A stretch of DNA of 64,000 bases, taken from Diphasiastrum complanatum (lineage: Eukaryota > Streptophyta > Lycopodiopsida > Lycopodiales > Lycopodiaceae). Within the stretch, counting starts at the first letter, position 1. Every line of letters begins with the position of its first letter. The position numbers and the translations under genes were made by a program. Below, piece after piece: positions 54,574-64,000 of this stretch. The DNA is taken from positions 2,818,406 through 2,882,405 of the forward strand of contig CM055103.1 in assembly GCA_029204225.1 (NCBI GenBank), in the 5' to 3' direction. The notes under the pieces were generated by a model. That model was not told the DNA's origin and did no database searches. It saw only the letters and a program-made list of their open reading frames with translations.

Positions 54574-57165
54574 TTATAAACATCTTTCAGATCTGAACCT
54601 CTGAAGATACTCCCTCTCAAACACATGATTAACATCCCACGAGATCTCATCATTGCTTGATTTCAACCTTTCACTATAGTTAGTGAAAACAATGTCACCA
54701 TCATAAACAAAAAGATAGATTTCTACAATTCTATCCAACATGAAGTAGAGTAGATGAAATTGAGTATCAAACCTAATCAAACCAGCCCATTTGAGTTCAA
54801 ACCAAACCTCAATGAGCTCACCAATGAGACCTTCCTTGCCTTGAAGAAATGGCCACTTGAGTTGCTCCATGTAGTCTTCTTCATCCAACCTTTTGCCATC
54901 TTGATCATGCATGAACACTCCACCACAATTATAGCATCCTTTGAATTGGAAGGGTGTTTGATCAGTGCTTCCTTTATATGTTGTCCATAATGCCCACAGA
55001 GTAGCATGCAACTTATGTTCCCAATCTGATCTGCCAACTTCAACTGTTTTCGTGAGTACGCTACACAGAATCTTATTGGATATTTCTACTTGCCCATTAC
55101 CATGAGGATAATAAGGCGTATTGGTTCTATGGATCATGAAGAATTCCTCCAACAGGACCTTGATGGTCTCATTGATGAAATGACTTCCGCAATCGCTGAC
55201 TAGCTCCACCGGGCATCCGAAGCACACAATGATATTTTCATAAAGGAACTTGGCAGTGGTCCTAGCATCAGCTACTCGTACTGCCTTGGCTTCGACCCAT
55301 TTGGTGAGGTAGTCTATGGCTATGATTATGTATCGAGCCTAGGAACCCCTTGTTGCAGGGTGAATTGGACCAATATAATCCAATCCCCACTTTTCGAATG
55401 GTGCTTGGGCTAAGACCGGGTGCAGTAGGTCATAATTCAATCTCGTTGGTCTCCTTGCCCTTTGACACACATCGCACTTTTTCAAGTATTCCTCCGTATC
55501 CTTATGAATCGTTGGCCACCAACATCCTGATTGCAAGATCTTGCGAACTGTAATGTCGGATGCAAAATTGCCTCCACCCATGCCTTCATGTGAAAGCGAA
55601 ATGATCTGGGTGGCTTCATGAGGAAGAATACACCGCCAAAGAATTTCGTCTGGTCCTCTTCGATACAACTGGCCGACAATCAACTGATAAGGTCTAGCCT
55701 TCAAGATCTATTTCCGTTGTTCCACCTTTGGTAGTGATTTGTCTGGTTGGCCCCACATAAAATATTCAACAATGTCAGCAGCCCATTCTGGTATTGTATC
55801 CACGTAAAATAAGGCAACATCTGCCAGCTCATTGTCGGGTTGGGTTGCAATCTCCTATACCTTGATTCATGACACATGATCTGCCATGTAGTGTTGTTTT
55901 CCCTTGCGAACTACTATCCGAAAATCAAACCCCAACAAGCCATTTGGTGATTCTTCTGGTGTTGCAGCTTTTGTTAACGATATAGAGCAAGGGTTGATGG
56001 TCCGTATAAAAATCAAAATGTGTGGCTTGCATCAGGTAATGACGAAATTTCTTAACCGCATAGATCATTGTTAGTGTTTCCCGCTCTATGGTTGAATAAT
56101 TCATTTCGGTATCACTGAGCTGTCAACTTTCAAATCGGATTGGAAAATCCTTTTTGTGTTCACCTGGCTGGGTTAAGACTGCTCCAACTGCATACTTCGA
56201 TGCGTCCATATGCACGTGAAACTCAATGGAGCAATTGGGTGGGCGTAAGATTGGTGTTGAAACCAATACATCCTTAAGCTTCTGGAAAGCCTTTAGGGCT
56301 TCCTTGTTCCAATGTGGATCCGTTGTGAGTTTGTAAATTGGTCGAGCTAACTTTGCAAAATCAAGAATCGTCCCCGGTGGTGGTAGATCAACAATGATCC
56401 TGATCTTTGATAGATCTGTGGCGATCCCGTGTCTTGACACTATATGGCCGAGAATCAAGCCATGTGTCACCCAGAATTGACATTTTTCTGGATTCAGGGA
56501 GATCTGGTAGTCGTGGCATTTTTGTAACACCTTCTCCAAATTGGATAAGTGTTCTAAGTCTGGTCCATGCACGCACCGATTGTCCAAGAGAATTTCCAAA
56601 ATTTTTTGTAGATAATCTTTGAATGTCGCCTGCATGACTCACTGGAAAGTGCTTGGGGCATTGCAAAGTCCAAATAGCATCACTTTATAGGCATAGGTTC
56701 CCCATTCCGTGGCAAACGTTGTCTTGTGTTGGTCCTGGGGGGCTATCTTCACCTGATTGTAGCCGCTGAAGCCGTCTAGAAAATTGTAGGCTTCGGCGCC
56801 AGCTACTTTGTCGAGGACACTTTCTGTAAATGGTAAAGGAAAATGATTCCTTTTGGTGACTGCATTTAGCGCCTTCAGATTCACACAAATCTGCAATTTG
56901 CCGTTCTTCTTGGGTACTATAACTATCGGTGATACCCATTCTGTGTATTCGATTTCATAAATGAAATCTACATCCATCAGCTTCTGTAACTCCTACTTGA
57001 TTAGTTTTGTATAATTTGGGTTGCAGCGGTAATAACGACTTACCTTGGGGACTGCTCCGTCCACCAAGGGTATGGTGTGTTGGACTATTGTTGGTGGAAT
57101 GCCCTTTAGATCACTATAACTCCAGGCAACACCATGACATGTGATTTTTAAGGGAAAAATTGTAA
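54574..57165 (-). pseudogene. Ty3/gypsy pol (non-chromodomain lineage), broken
   Basis: Sense order from 57165 leftward. Pre-RT: HGVAWSYSDLKGIPPTIVQH. Reverse transcriptase: EWVSPIVIVPKKNGKLQICV, NAVTKRNHFPLPF, FSGYNQVKIAPQDQHKTTFA, FGLCNAPSTFQ, where the catalytic YxDD position reads LLDN. Thumb: PEKCQFWVTHGLILGHIVSR. RNase [21 protein letters not shown] and ERETLTMIYAVKKFRHYL. Integrase: HEGMGGGNFASDITVRKILQ, CWWPTIHKDTEEYLKKCDVC (zinc site), KWGLDYIGPIHP, VSDCGSHF and YYPHGNGQVE (two DDE residues). The WGLDYIGPI and EWVSPIV signatures fit the Tat/Athila (OTA) branch rather than chromoviruses. Frame breaks near 55300, 55705-56120 and 56636 make it non-functional. gag and protease are missing beyond 57165. 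Confidence 0.8.
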
Positions 57166-58217
57166 TGATCATGTGTTTACTTGAATATGGACATAATTTA
57201 TATTGGATTCCTAGCATATGATTGTCTTACTATATAAAAAATGCTCTCCTTTGGCTATCTGACATGATTGGTTGATTTAAGTTGATGTATTTGTTCTAGA
57301 TATGGTTTTTCAATTTTCAATTTTCATTTTTATTTCCATACTCTACAATTTGTTTCATGAGTAGTATGCTTATGTTATACTTATAGTGTAGTTTCTTTAT
57401 GAATCCATGGCATAGAGTTTTACATGACATGGTATTTTGTTATGGGTAACATGATTTTTAGGTCACTAAATGGTACTATTTTGTTTGTACTTTGGTTTAA
57501 GTTGTACATGTGGAAATTTGCTTATGCTTTCACATACTAGGTTTAGTTTTTGTAACTTGATGCCATTTTATTGAATAATAAATCCATTGTTGATACTTGA
57601 TGACATATGTGGGACATATATGTGCATTTGATGTTGCCTCCCACTACCTAATGGCATACATTCATGTACAATTGAATTGGAATATATTGGTACATATCAA
57701 GACATCCCTTGCTTTATTTGGATGGTAGTCCTTGTCTGTTATGGTATCTTGGCCATGATTGATACATTTGGGGCTCCTAGATACATGGCTTTTCTTATTC
57801 AACCTATGATTACATTATGTTATATTTGCATACGTGTTAGTCTTAGTTTTGTACATGTAAAATTTGGAAAGGTCTTGATAGCTCATATGGCCACTTTGGG
57901 ATTCTAAATCCATTATTATAGTGTACTTAGAGGTTGTCAAAGTGTCATTTGATAATTTTGTTTTGTACATTGTCTAGACCCAAACAATAGATCCGTTATA
58001 ATATTATTTGACAATGACAACGATAAGGTTGTTTTTCTATTCATATGCTAAATTGGTACACTTGACATAGTCTCTAAATGAACTCAGTGGCTCTATTATG
58101 ATATGTATCATCCATTACTTCATTTGGAAACTTTTAAGCCATTATGAAAATCCCATAAGCCATTATGAAAATGATGCAAACTTTTAAGCCATTATGAAAA
58201 TCCCACAAGCCAAGTAT
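57166..58217. other. Unassigned AT-rich sequence with a 41-bp duplication
   Basis: No gene was recognised. AAACTTTTAAGCCATTATGAAAATCCCA-type units repeat near 58128-58204 (CATTATGAAAATCCCA(T/C)AAGCC twice). Confidence 0.45.
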
Positions 58218-58222
58218 GTCAC
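58218..58222 (+). repeat. Target site duplication of the 58223-62470 copia (left)
   Basis: GTCAC, repeated at 62471-62475. Confidence 0.75.
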
Positions 58223-58453
58223 AGTTAAGAAAACACAGTTTAAACACCCGACCGAATCAGTCACCACAGCACAACATCAAGTGCACTCCTCAAACTGTAT
58301 ATTCAACTAATAAGTAAGTACAAAGATAAGTTGCTTAAAAGCACTCAAAGGGCTCGTAAAAGAAAGATGGCCCGATAATTCTAGAACTAAGCACACGTGG
58401 TGCCGTCAAAATAAGAAAGCACTGTATAAGTCGATCGTTGCTATTTTAAAACT
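58223..58453 (-). repeat. 3' LTR of the copia derivative
   Basis: 231 bp. Plus strand AGTTAAGAAAACACAG...TATTTTAAAACT. Bordered on the right by the complement of the purine tract. Confidence 0.75.
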
Positions 58454-58466
58454 CTCCCTCAATGAT
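58454..58466 (-). promoter_or_regulatory. Polypurine tract of the copia derivative
   Basis: The minus strand reads CATTGAGGGAG, directly before the 3' LTR start AGTTTTAA. Confidence 0.6.
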
Positions 58467-58571
58467 CAACGTCTCTCTTTATTTTAGAGTTTACTCTATT
58501 CATGGAACATACCTCCATGATAGTATTACAAGTAAAGGCTTTTTACATCACTAGATCTAAGCCAAGTTTGG

Positions 58572-60082
58572 TTATATCAAACTCTCAACTAGCTGACGAA
58601 ATAGTGTAGCGTCAACATGTGCACTATCATAAATACGAGATAATTTCTTACCAGCTTCGCAAGGGGTGATGGAAGGTTTGCACTCTGTCATGTAATCTCT
58701 CCAATATCTCGCCCACATACTTGTTTTGACATAACCTGATATCACTGCTAGTTTGCCATACTTCGACACCCAAGCAATAGTGCATAAGATCTAAATCTGT
58801 CATCTCAAACTGCTTGCATAAGTTGGCTTTGATAGAACAAGTGAGGTTCTCATCATTGCCCGTGATAATGATATCATCAACGTAAAGTACAATCAAGGCA
58901 ATGTTGTCATCATTTATAAGAACATAAAGGTTTGGATCTGAATTTGTTCTTACAAACCCATGAGAAAGAAAGTAACTATCAATGCATCCATACCATGCAC
59001 GTGGCGCTTGCTTAAGGCCATAAAGTGCTTTGTGTAGTTTACATACCTTTTGTTCTTGCCCTTTTTCCATGAAGCCCTGCGGTTGGACCATGTAAACTTC
59101 TTCCTCTAAGTCACCATTAAAAAATGCGGACTTCACATCCATTTGATGGATCTTCCACCCAAAATGAGATGCTAAGGCAATGATAAGGCATAGCGTAGTC
59201 CACTTAGCCACTGGAGCAAATGTCTCTTCATAGTCAATTCCTTTGCTTTGCTCATAACCCTTCACTACTAGGCGTGCCTTATACTTTGCTATCGTGCCAT
59301 CCGCATGAAACTTTGTTCTAAACACCCATTTGTTGTCAATGGGTTTCTTTCCAAGTGGTAGATCAACCAACTCCCATGTATTATGCCTGTGGATGGATTC
59401 TATCTCCTCTTCCATTGCTCTTTGCCACTCTTTGTGATCTTTTGCCTCATCAAAGGTTGATGACTCTCGACACTTCAAAATGTCAGTCATTAGGGCATAG
59501 TTCACATGATAGCGATCGGGAGACTTCCTTTCCCGTGTTGATCTTCTCACTTCACCTTCTCTGCTAGATCCTGGTTGATTTATCTTTGCGTCCTTCATGA
59601 TCTTTTCATACCATTTTGGTATCTTAGATTCAGGTGATATACTACGTGGAGAGTATGTATCCCAAGGAGTGTCTAAGTAATGTCTCTTACATCCAACCGG
59701 TTTCTCCTTTATTGCTCTTATTGGCAAGTACCTCCCCCTAGGCTCTTGAATAGGTGGTGTCCTTTCATACTCGCCCTCTCGACTCTCGTCTTCATGTGCA
59801 TCATCTTGTGGAGCATCTTCCTCATCTTCTTCCTCCAGAATTGTGGGAAGTCTTTTGATGCTTTCACCACTTGCATGGTCTTCATCTTCATACCTATGCG
59901 TTTCATCAAAGATCACATCTTGCTAATGTGAATCTTATTCATTACAGGATCAAAACACCTGTAAGCTTTCGTCTTTTCATCATAACCGACGAAGATACAC
60001 TTGATTGCTTTGGCATCAAGTTTCTTTCGCTTCTCCTTTGGCACATGTACATAGGCCTTACATCCAATGACACGAAACTTGT
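58572..60082 (-). pseudogene. copia pol: integrase tail and reverse transcriptase
   Basis: A short integrase C-terminal piece (VIGCKAYVHVPKEKRKKL, IKCIFVGYDEKTKAYRCF, in shifted frames at 59940-60080) leads into the 422-codon frame 59916-58648. This starts with an acidic linker (EEEDEEDAPQDDAHEDE), then the copia reverse transcriptase: WQRAMEEEIESIHRHNTWEL, NKWVFRTKFHADGTIAKYKA, FAPVAKWTT, QMDVKSAFFNGDLEEEVYM, LYGLKQAPRAWY and LYVDDIIITGN (YVDD codons at 58873-58884). A frame change near 58650-58700 leads to MSKYGKLAVISGYVKTSMWA and the connection domain LFRQLVESLI. RNase H is absent. Reverse transcriptase is close to intact. Confidence 0.85.
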
Positions 60083-60951
60083 CAATTTTTGGATTTATTC
60101 CAGTAAATGCTTTTGGGAGTCACATTTGGAACCGCAACTGTAGGGCTCCTGTTTTTCAAGAACGTTGTCGCACTGCAATAACACTCACGTGCCCAATGAC
60201 CCGGTTTGTGGCAATAGTAACATTTGCCTTTCTTCTTCTTTTTTCCTTTTGATGACGACTCTCCCTCATCATCATCATCCTTGGATTTCTTAGGAATCCT
60301 TTTCCATCCTTTCTGCTTGCCTTTAGCAAGCAAGGCTTGATCCTCCTGTGGGGTTTGCCTTGACTTCACCACTTCGTGACGCTGCTCTTCTTGCAACATG
60401 ATTCCATGGAAGTCTTCAAAAGTAGGCAACCTCTCCCTCGAAGCAATGCCGCTCACAAACATCTGCAGCCCTTCCGAGACACCGCTCATTGTGGTATGTA
60501 CCAGTTCAACATACCTTATTGGTTCTCCAATCGCCACAAGTTGATCTCTCAGCTCCTTTATCCTGGTGAAGAAAGATCCCACTGATTCGCTTTCTTCCAT
60601 CCTTACTGCGTTCAATTTCGACTTCAAGAACATGGCCCGAGCTGGATTGCAAGTTTGAAATTGCATTCTAAGAGCTTCCCAAGCTCCCCTAGTCGTCGTG
60701 GCATCACTTATATGAGTGATCACATGGTCTTTCACTGAAAGATTGATCAAGGACAATGCTCTCTGCGCCTTTTTATCAAAGAACCTTATGTCACCTGGAG
60801 TGGTATTTGGCCGGACTTCAATACCTGCCACGATCTCCCACAACTCTTTCTCCATCAAAATGCTCTTCATTTTGAATTTCTAGATGTTGTAGTTAGAAGC
60901 CCCATCAAGTTTGCTTGCATCGCCCAAAATTGTCTCATTGATGTTTGCCAT
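60082..60951 (-). pseudogene. copia gag with one in-frame stop
   Basis: ATG 60951 (MANINETILGDASKLDGASN) runs through a TAG at 60882-60880, where copia gags usually have Trp. The frame continues from ATG 60870 for 262 codons: MKSILMEKELWEIVAGIEVR, SDATTTRGAWEALRMQFQ, SVGSFFTRIKELRDQLVAIG, and a Lys-rich part with zinc knuckle CYYCHKPGHWAREC (CX2CX4HX4C). Soon after the knuckle the sequence jumps to the integrase C-terminus, so protease and the integrase core are deleted. A gag starting at 60870 could still be made. Confidence 0.85.
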
Positions 60952-62208
60952 CTCCAAACTGCTTGAAACTTCACCTGTAGGCTATAAAGTGTATGCTGGA
61001 GCCAATCGTGATGTCATAAATCAATTATAATGACCTGCAATTTTTGGCTTACTAGGCCACCTGCCGCTCTTTCGCCAAATTGAAAGCCAAACTGGCGTCG
61101 CTTTCCGAAATGCTTCTCGTCACCAACTCCCAGCTACCTGCCCAGTGGAATGGTGAAATCACTTTTAGCATGCTCTAAACACTTCCTCCATGACAATCAC
61201 TCTGTTTTGGTGTATTGTACTTGTAGGTACAGTTAGGGTGCCCTTCGTTTGGAGGCTATAGCCTTTCGTTTGGCCAAAATAGGCTAAAGGAGATGAAAAT
61301 AAGGGCAATTTGGGTTTTTGAACTATTTCTTCAGTGTGAAGAAACTTCACCATTCAAAAACTTGGGACCGAACAATTTTTTTAGTTTGAAGATTTTTAAT
61401 GAAGTTGCAATGCACTTTGCACTTCAGACCCCTTCAGGCTTTTTCACATCAATCCAATAGATCCTTTAGATCCAACGACCCACCTGTCGTTTGATAACCA
61501 TCATCGATCTGTGTGACTCGAGATCGGACGACTTTCCACGCTTTTGTGCGTTGATCAAGGGCCTTTGAAGCACAGGCACTTCGAGCCGCTAACCGACTAG
61601 CTGAACTGGGCGCGCGAGGTCCTGCGACCTCTCCTCGTCCTCTCTCTCTCTATGATGGATTTTCCTCTCTCCTCACAAGCTATGGCTGCTCCCTGTGGAT
61701 CGATCTGGCTGCTCTCTTTCTCCACGGCCAGTTGCGGCCTCCTTACTACTGAGTCGCACTACCAGGGCACCATTCTCAACAACTTACAGCTCTGAAAAAG
61801 TCCTCCTACAAGGAAATATCCAATATTTTGCACTTTGAAACCCTAGCAACTTTGAAGAGAAGGATATATTGGGCTTTACTCACGCTTTCCCTGAGCTTTC
61901 ACTAGCAACTCCTATCTGGCTGAGGTTGCCCTACAGCAGACAATGTTTTGCTCCAAACCGCTCTTCAAATAGTGTTCGATTGGATTCAAACCAATCACAC
62001 ATGCCAAGCAACCGTTCAGAAGATTTTTCAGCTTCACCTTTTTTTTTTTGCTTGCCCTTTGATTCAGCTGACAATCCCTTGCCTCTGAATCTTCTTACAG
62101 TTTTTGAGCTAGTCCACAATCTCCACAGACTCGGTTTTGTGCTTCCTAGCCAACAAACTGTCGTGAATTTGCAGCTCTCTGTTCTTGTCCGGTGATTCAA
62201 CCCAAAAA
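60952..62208 (-). other. Long 5' leader of the copia derivative
   Basis: 1.26 kb between primer site and gag with no conserved ORF. It contains CTCTCTCTCTC at about 61640 and a T run at about 62038-62050. Confidence 0.6.
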
Positions 62209-62222
62209 GGGCTCTGATACCA
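62209..62222 (-). promoter_or_regulatory. Primer binding site of the copia derivative
   Basis: The minus strand reads TGGTATCAGAGCCC and abuts the 5' LTR end TTCTTAACT. Confidence 0.85.
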
Positions 62223-62470
62223 AGTTAAGAAAACACAATTTAAACACCCGACCGGATCAATCACCACAGCAGAACGTCAAGTGCAACAAGAAAACATAAT
62301 TGCTCTCCTCAAACTGTATATTCAACTAATAAGTAAGTACAAAGATAAGTTGCTTAAAAGCACTCAAAGGGCTCGTAAAAGAAAGATGGCCTGATAACTC
62401 TAGAACTAAGCACACGTGGTGCCGTCGAAATAAGAAAGCACTGTATAAGTCGATCATTGCTAGTTTAACT
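62223..62470 (-). repeat. 5' LTR of the copia derivative
   Basis: 248 bp. Plus strand AGTTAAGAAAACACAA...CTAGTTTAACT, followed by GTCAC. Confidence 0.75.
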
Positions 62471-62475
62471 GTCAC
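62471..62475 (+). repeat. Target site duplication of the copia derivative (right)
   Basis: GTCAC, matching 58218-58222. Confidence 0.75.
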
Positions 62476-62666
62476 TCCTAACCTCCTCAAGTAAAAAACC
62501 TTTCTCTTTTAGCTTGACTTGTCCTTTCTTCAACTCTTAGCATGAAACCATGCTTCATCTTTTCTTTCCTATATGCTTAATGTGAGGCCATGGAATTTAT
62601 AACTAGTTGAAAAAGGAAGAAATAGAAAAGTTTTCTCAACAAAAGTCCACAAAGGCTTCCAAGGAT

Positions 62667-62785
62667 AGACATACATGCATACACATACACATACACATAC
62701 ACATGCACATGCACATGCACATGCACATACATACACATACACACACATCTACATGCACATACATACACATAGACATACACACACA
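62667..62785 (+). repeat. CA/TACA compound microsatellite
   Basis: ACATAC, ACATGC and ACACAC units alternate over about 120 bp. ORFs on both strands here are pure repeat translations. Confidence 0.95.
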
Positions 62786-63832
62786 AATGTCAAAAATAGG
62801 ATGGATAAATTGCAGCGGAAACTCCTACTTCTAATGCATGACTTCGCCTATCAAATTGAACAAATCTATAGTGATGGAAATCACGTCCAATCTTTAGCAA
62901 CTAACTTTTGCTAGATACTAAGTGATTACGTAGCCAAACATAGGTATTGAATTCTCAAACAATTTCTATCAGTTACAAAAGCAATACAGAGATGCATGCA
63001 TTCCGACACATACTGAACGCAATAAGAAGATAGTCTTGATTCATAAAAGCAAATCAGATGCTAATGAGCGCAAGACAATAGCGAATAGAAACTGTGCAAT
63101 CTAAGTTGTCTCTGAGTAATTGAGAATAAGTTTGATAATAAGCAGCTCTGCTGATAAGCAGTAGCGCAATAGCAACTCTAAAATAAATCTCTAAAAGACT
63201 GATGTAGAATGCTCAAGAGAGTTCAAGCTTGAAAGCTTGATAGAGAGCTAACAACAATACTTTTTGATTGTGAATGATCTGTTTGATAAGAGCGCAAAAA
63301 GTGTCGTGTAATAACACTCAACTCCTTCACAATTCACAATGTTGATGCATTGTTTCAGAACTTTCTTCTCAAAAATTGATTGCTGATAAGTGGTGAAAAT
63401 TGGCCGTAAACAGTCTGTCTGCATAAATGAACTAAAATTGTCACTTTGCAGAAATGAATTGAAATTGCCACAGGCGACAGTGTCGCAAAAGGCGAAAAAG
63501 ACAACACTGTAATTTTACACGGAATTTCTGACAGGCGACAGTGTCATAAGATGTCATTTCCTTAATATTGGGGTAGCTCCACACTTTGCCAGAGTCATTT
63601 CCTTAACATTTGAGGCACTTTGAAAAATGCGACTCTGTATATTTAATTGTAATTCCTGACAGGCAAAAAATGCGACACTGTTGTCAAACTCTATGTATTT
63701 TTGCAGACTGTGTAAAAACACTTGTAAATCTGCAGACTGTGTAAAGACACGGGAAAATCCATAGAACTGGATAAACAATGGATGTGGATTAAAACTGATT
63801 AGTCGATTAGTAAGAAGGAGAATAATCCAACA
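62786..63832 (-). repeat. 3' LTR region of a copia element entering from the right (left edge unknown)
   Basis: The right end (plus) is AATAATCCAACA at 63832, i.e. TGTTGGATTATT on the sense strand next to a purine tract. The interior has diverged repeats: CAGGCGACAGTGTC at 63471 and 63532, and TGCAGACTGTGTAAA at about 63702 and 63731. The far end of the LTR was not identified, so part of this interval may lie outside it. Confidence 0.5.
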
Positions 63833-63843
63833 CTCTCCCTTAA
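63833..63843 (-). promoter_or_regulatory. Polypurine tract
   Basis: The minus strand reads TTAAGGGAGAG right before TGTTGG. It overlaps the stop codon of the RNase H frame. Confidence 0.7.
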
Positions 63844-64000
63844 TCTGAATCCTTGAATGCCTTGATCTTCAAACTTAGTTCTACACAGAATCTTCTGTGT
63901 GCTTCCAAACTTAATGCTTTGGAAAGAATATCTGCTGTGATATCTTGCGTTCTACAGTGCTGCAATATGACCTCTTCGTTGAGAACTTTAATTCTGATGA
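63840..64000 (-). CDS. copia RNase H C-terminus (partial, continues beyond the window)
   Basis: The minus frame ending at TAA 63842-63840 reads KVLNEEVILQHCRTQDITAD, ILSKALSLEAHRRFCVELS and LKIKAFKDSD. This is the end of copia RNase H (xxQDITADILTKALxxxxFxxLxxxLG). No break is seen in the visible 53 codons, so the element to the right may be well preserved. Confidence 0.8.
   Translation of the reverse strand, partial: IRIKVLNEEVILQHCRTQDITADILSKALSLEAHRRFCVELSLKIKAFKDSD

Larger units (their letters stand above)
58223..62470 (-). mobile_element. Ty1/copia deletion derivative with AG...CT LTR ends
   Basis: LTRs at 58223-58453 (3') and 62223-62470 (5') share long identical stretches; the main difference is a 17-19 bp insertion (AACAAGAAAACATAATTGC). 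The primer site (sense TGGTATCAGAGCCC) and a purine tract are in place, and GTCAC flanks both sides. On the sense strand the LTRs start AGTTAA/AGTTTTAA and end TTAACT instead of TG...CA. Gag and reverse transcriptase are long, but protease, most of integrase and RNase H are missing, so the element depended on a helper. Confidence 0.8.

Noticed and set aside
62577-62914. ORFs of His/Thr and Val/Tyr/Cys repeats
   Set aside because: They are pure translations of the CA/TACA microsatellite.
1-64000. CRISPR arrays, bacterial operons, ribosome binding sites
   Set aside because: No array of short direct repeats with unique spacers was seen. Everything is eukaryotic: introns, LTR elements and tRNA-primed retrotransposons.

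Overview
This looks like nuclear DNA of a seed plant or other vascular plant with a large, transposon-filled genome. The evidence is Ty3/gypsy and Ty1/copia retrotransposons primed by initiator tRNA-Met (TGGTATCAGAGC), an integrase-chromodomain polyprotein, a BED/DUF659-type hAT transposon with short introns, a plant-type LINE, a tRNA-derived SINE, and one host gene whose exons are 10 to 13 kb apart. Such introns are typical of gymnosperms and some other giant genomes, but I cannot name the species.

Host gene. Three in-phase minus-strand exons (49860..49633, 38844..38673, 25319..25240) appear to encode the N terminus of a plant organellar-type 5'-3' exonuclease (PolA/FEN-like nuclease domain). 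Intron 1 (about 10.8 kb) holds a degenerate copia element joined to a truncated gypsy element. Intron 2 (about 13.4 kb) holds an intact-looking gypsy element, a LINE fragment and hAT-like ends. The rest of the gene was not found. A possible further exon lies at 24975..24815.

Layout. 1-8700: tail of an LTR with primer site, decayed sequence, a SINE head, a hAT-like end, a gypsy gag relic and a GCATGC-rich tract. 8740-13160: a plus-strand gypsy element with gag and protease whose reverse transcriptase to integrase core is replaced by about 1.7 kb of unrecognised sequence. 13370-16599: a long unknown coiled-coil ORF and a second unknown ORF directly before a polypurine tract and an LTR. 17945-22426: a hAT transposon with an exact 8-bp target duplication and a broken transposase gene. 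22449-24175: another hAT-like end, the 3' end of a chromovirus with its LTR, and a decayed LTR. 24176-31378: host intron with decayed repeats and a LINE. 31670-37893: a complete chromovirus (1595-codon ORF, LTRs differing at 2 of 357 positions, TSD CAAAC). 40264-49172: truncated copia, truncated sister copy of the chromovirus, and an extra LTR piece. 50560-53000: copia relics in both orientations. 53100-57165: decayed non-chromodomain gypsy on the minus strand. 58223-62470: a minus-strand copia deletion derivative with TSD GTCAC and unusual AG...CT LTR ends. 62667-64000: CA-rich microsatellite and the 3' end of another copia element.

The genes do not form a pathway. The window is a record of repeated insertion and deletion within and beside one host gene. 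The most unusual items are the unknown coiled-coil ORF pair next to an LTR, the regularly spaced GTCCAGCGC-type motifs in the 5' leaders of two different gypsy families, and the AG...CT copia ends.
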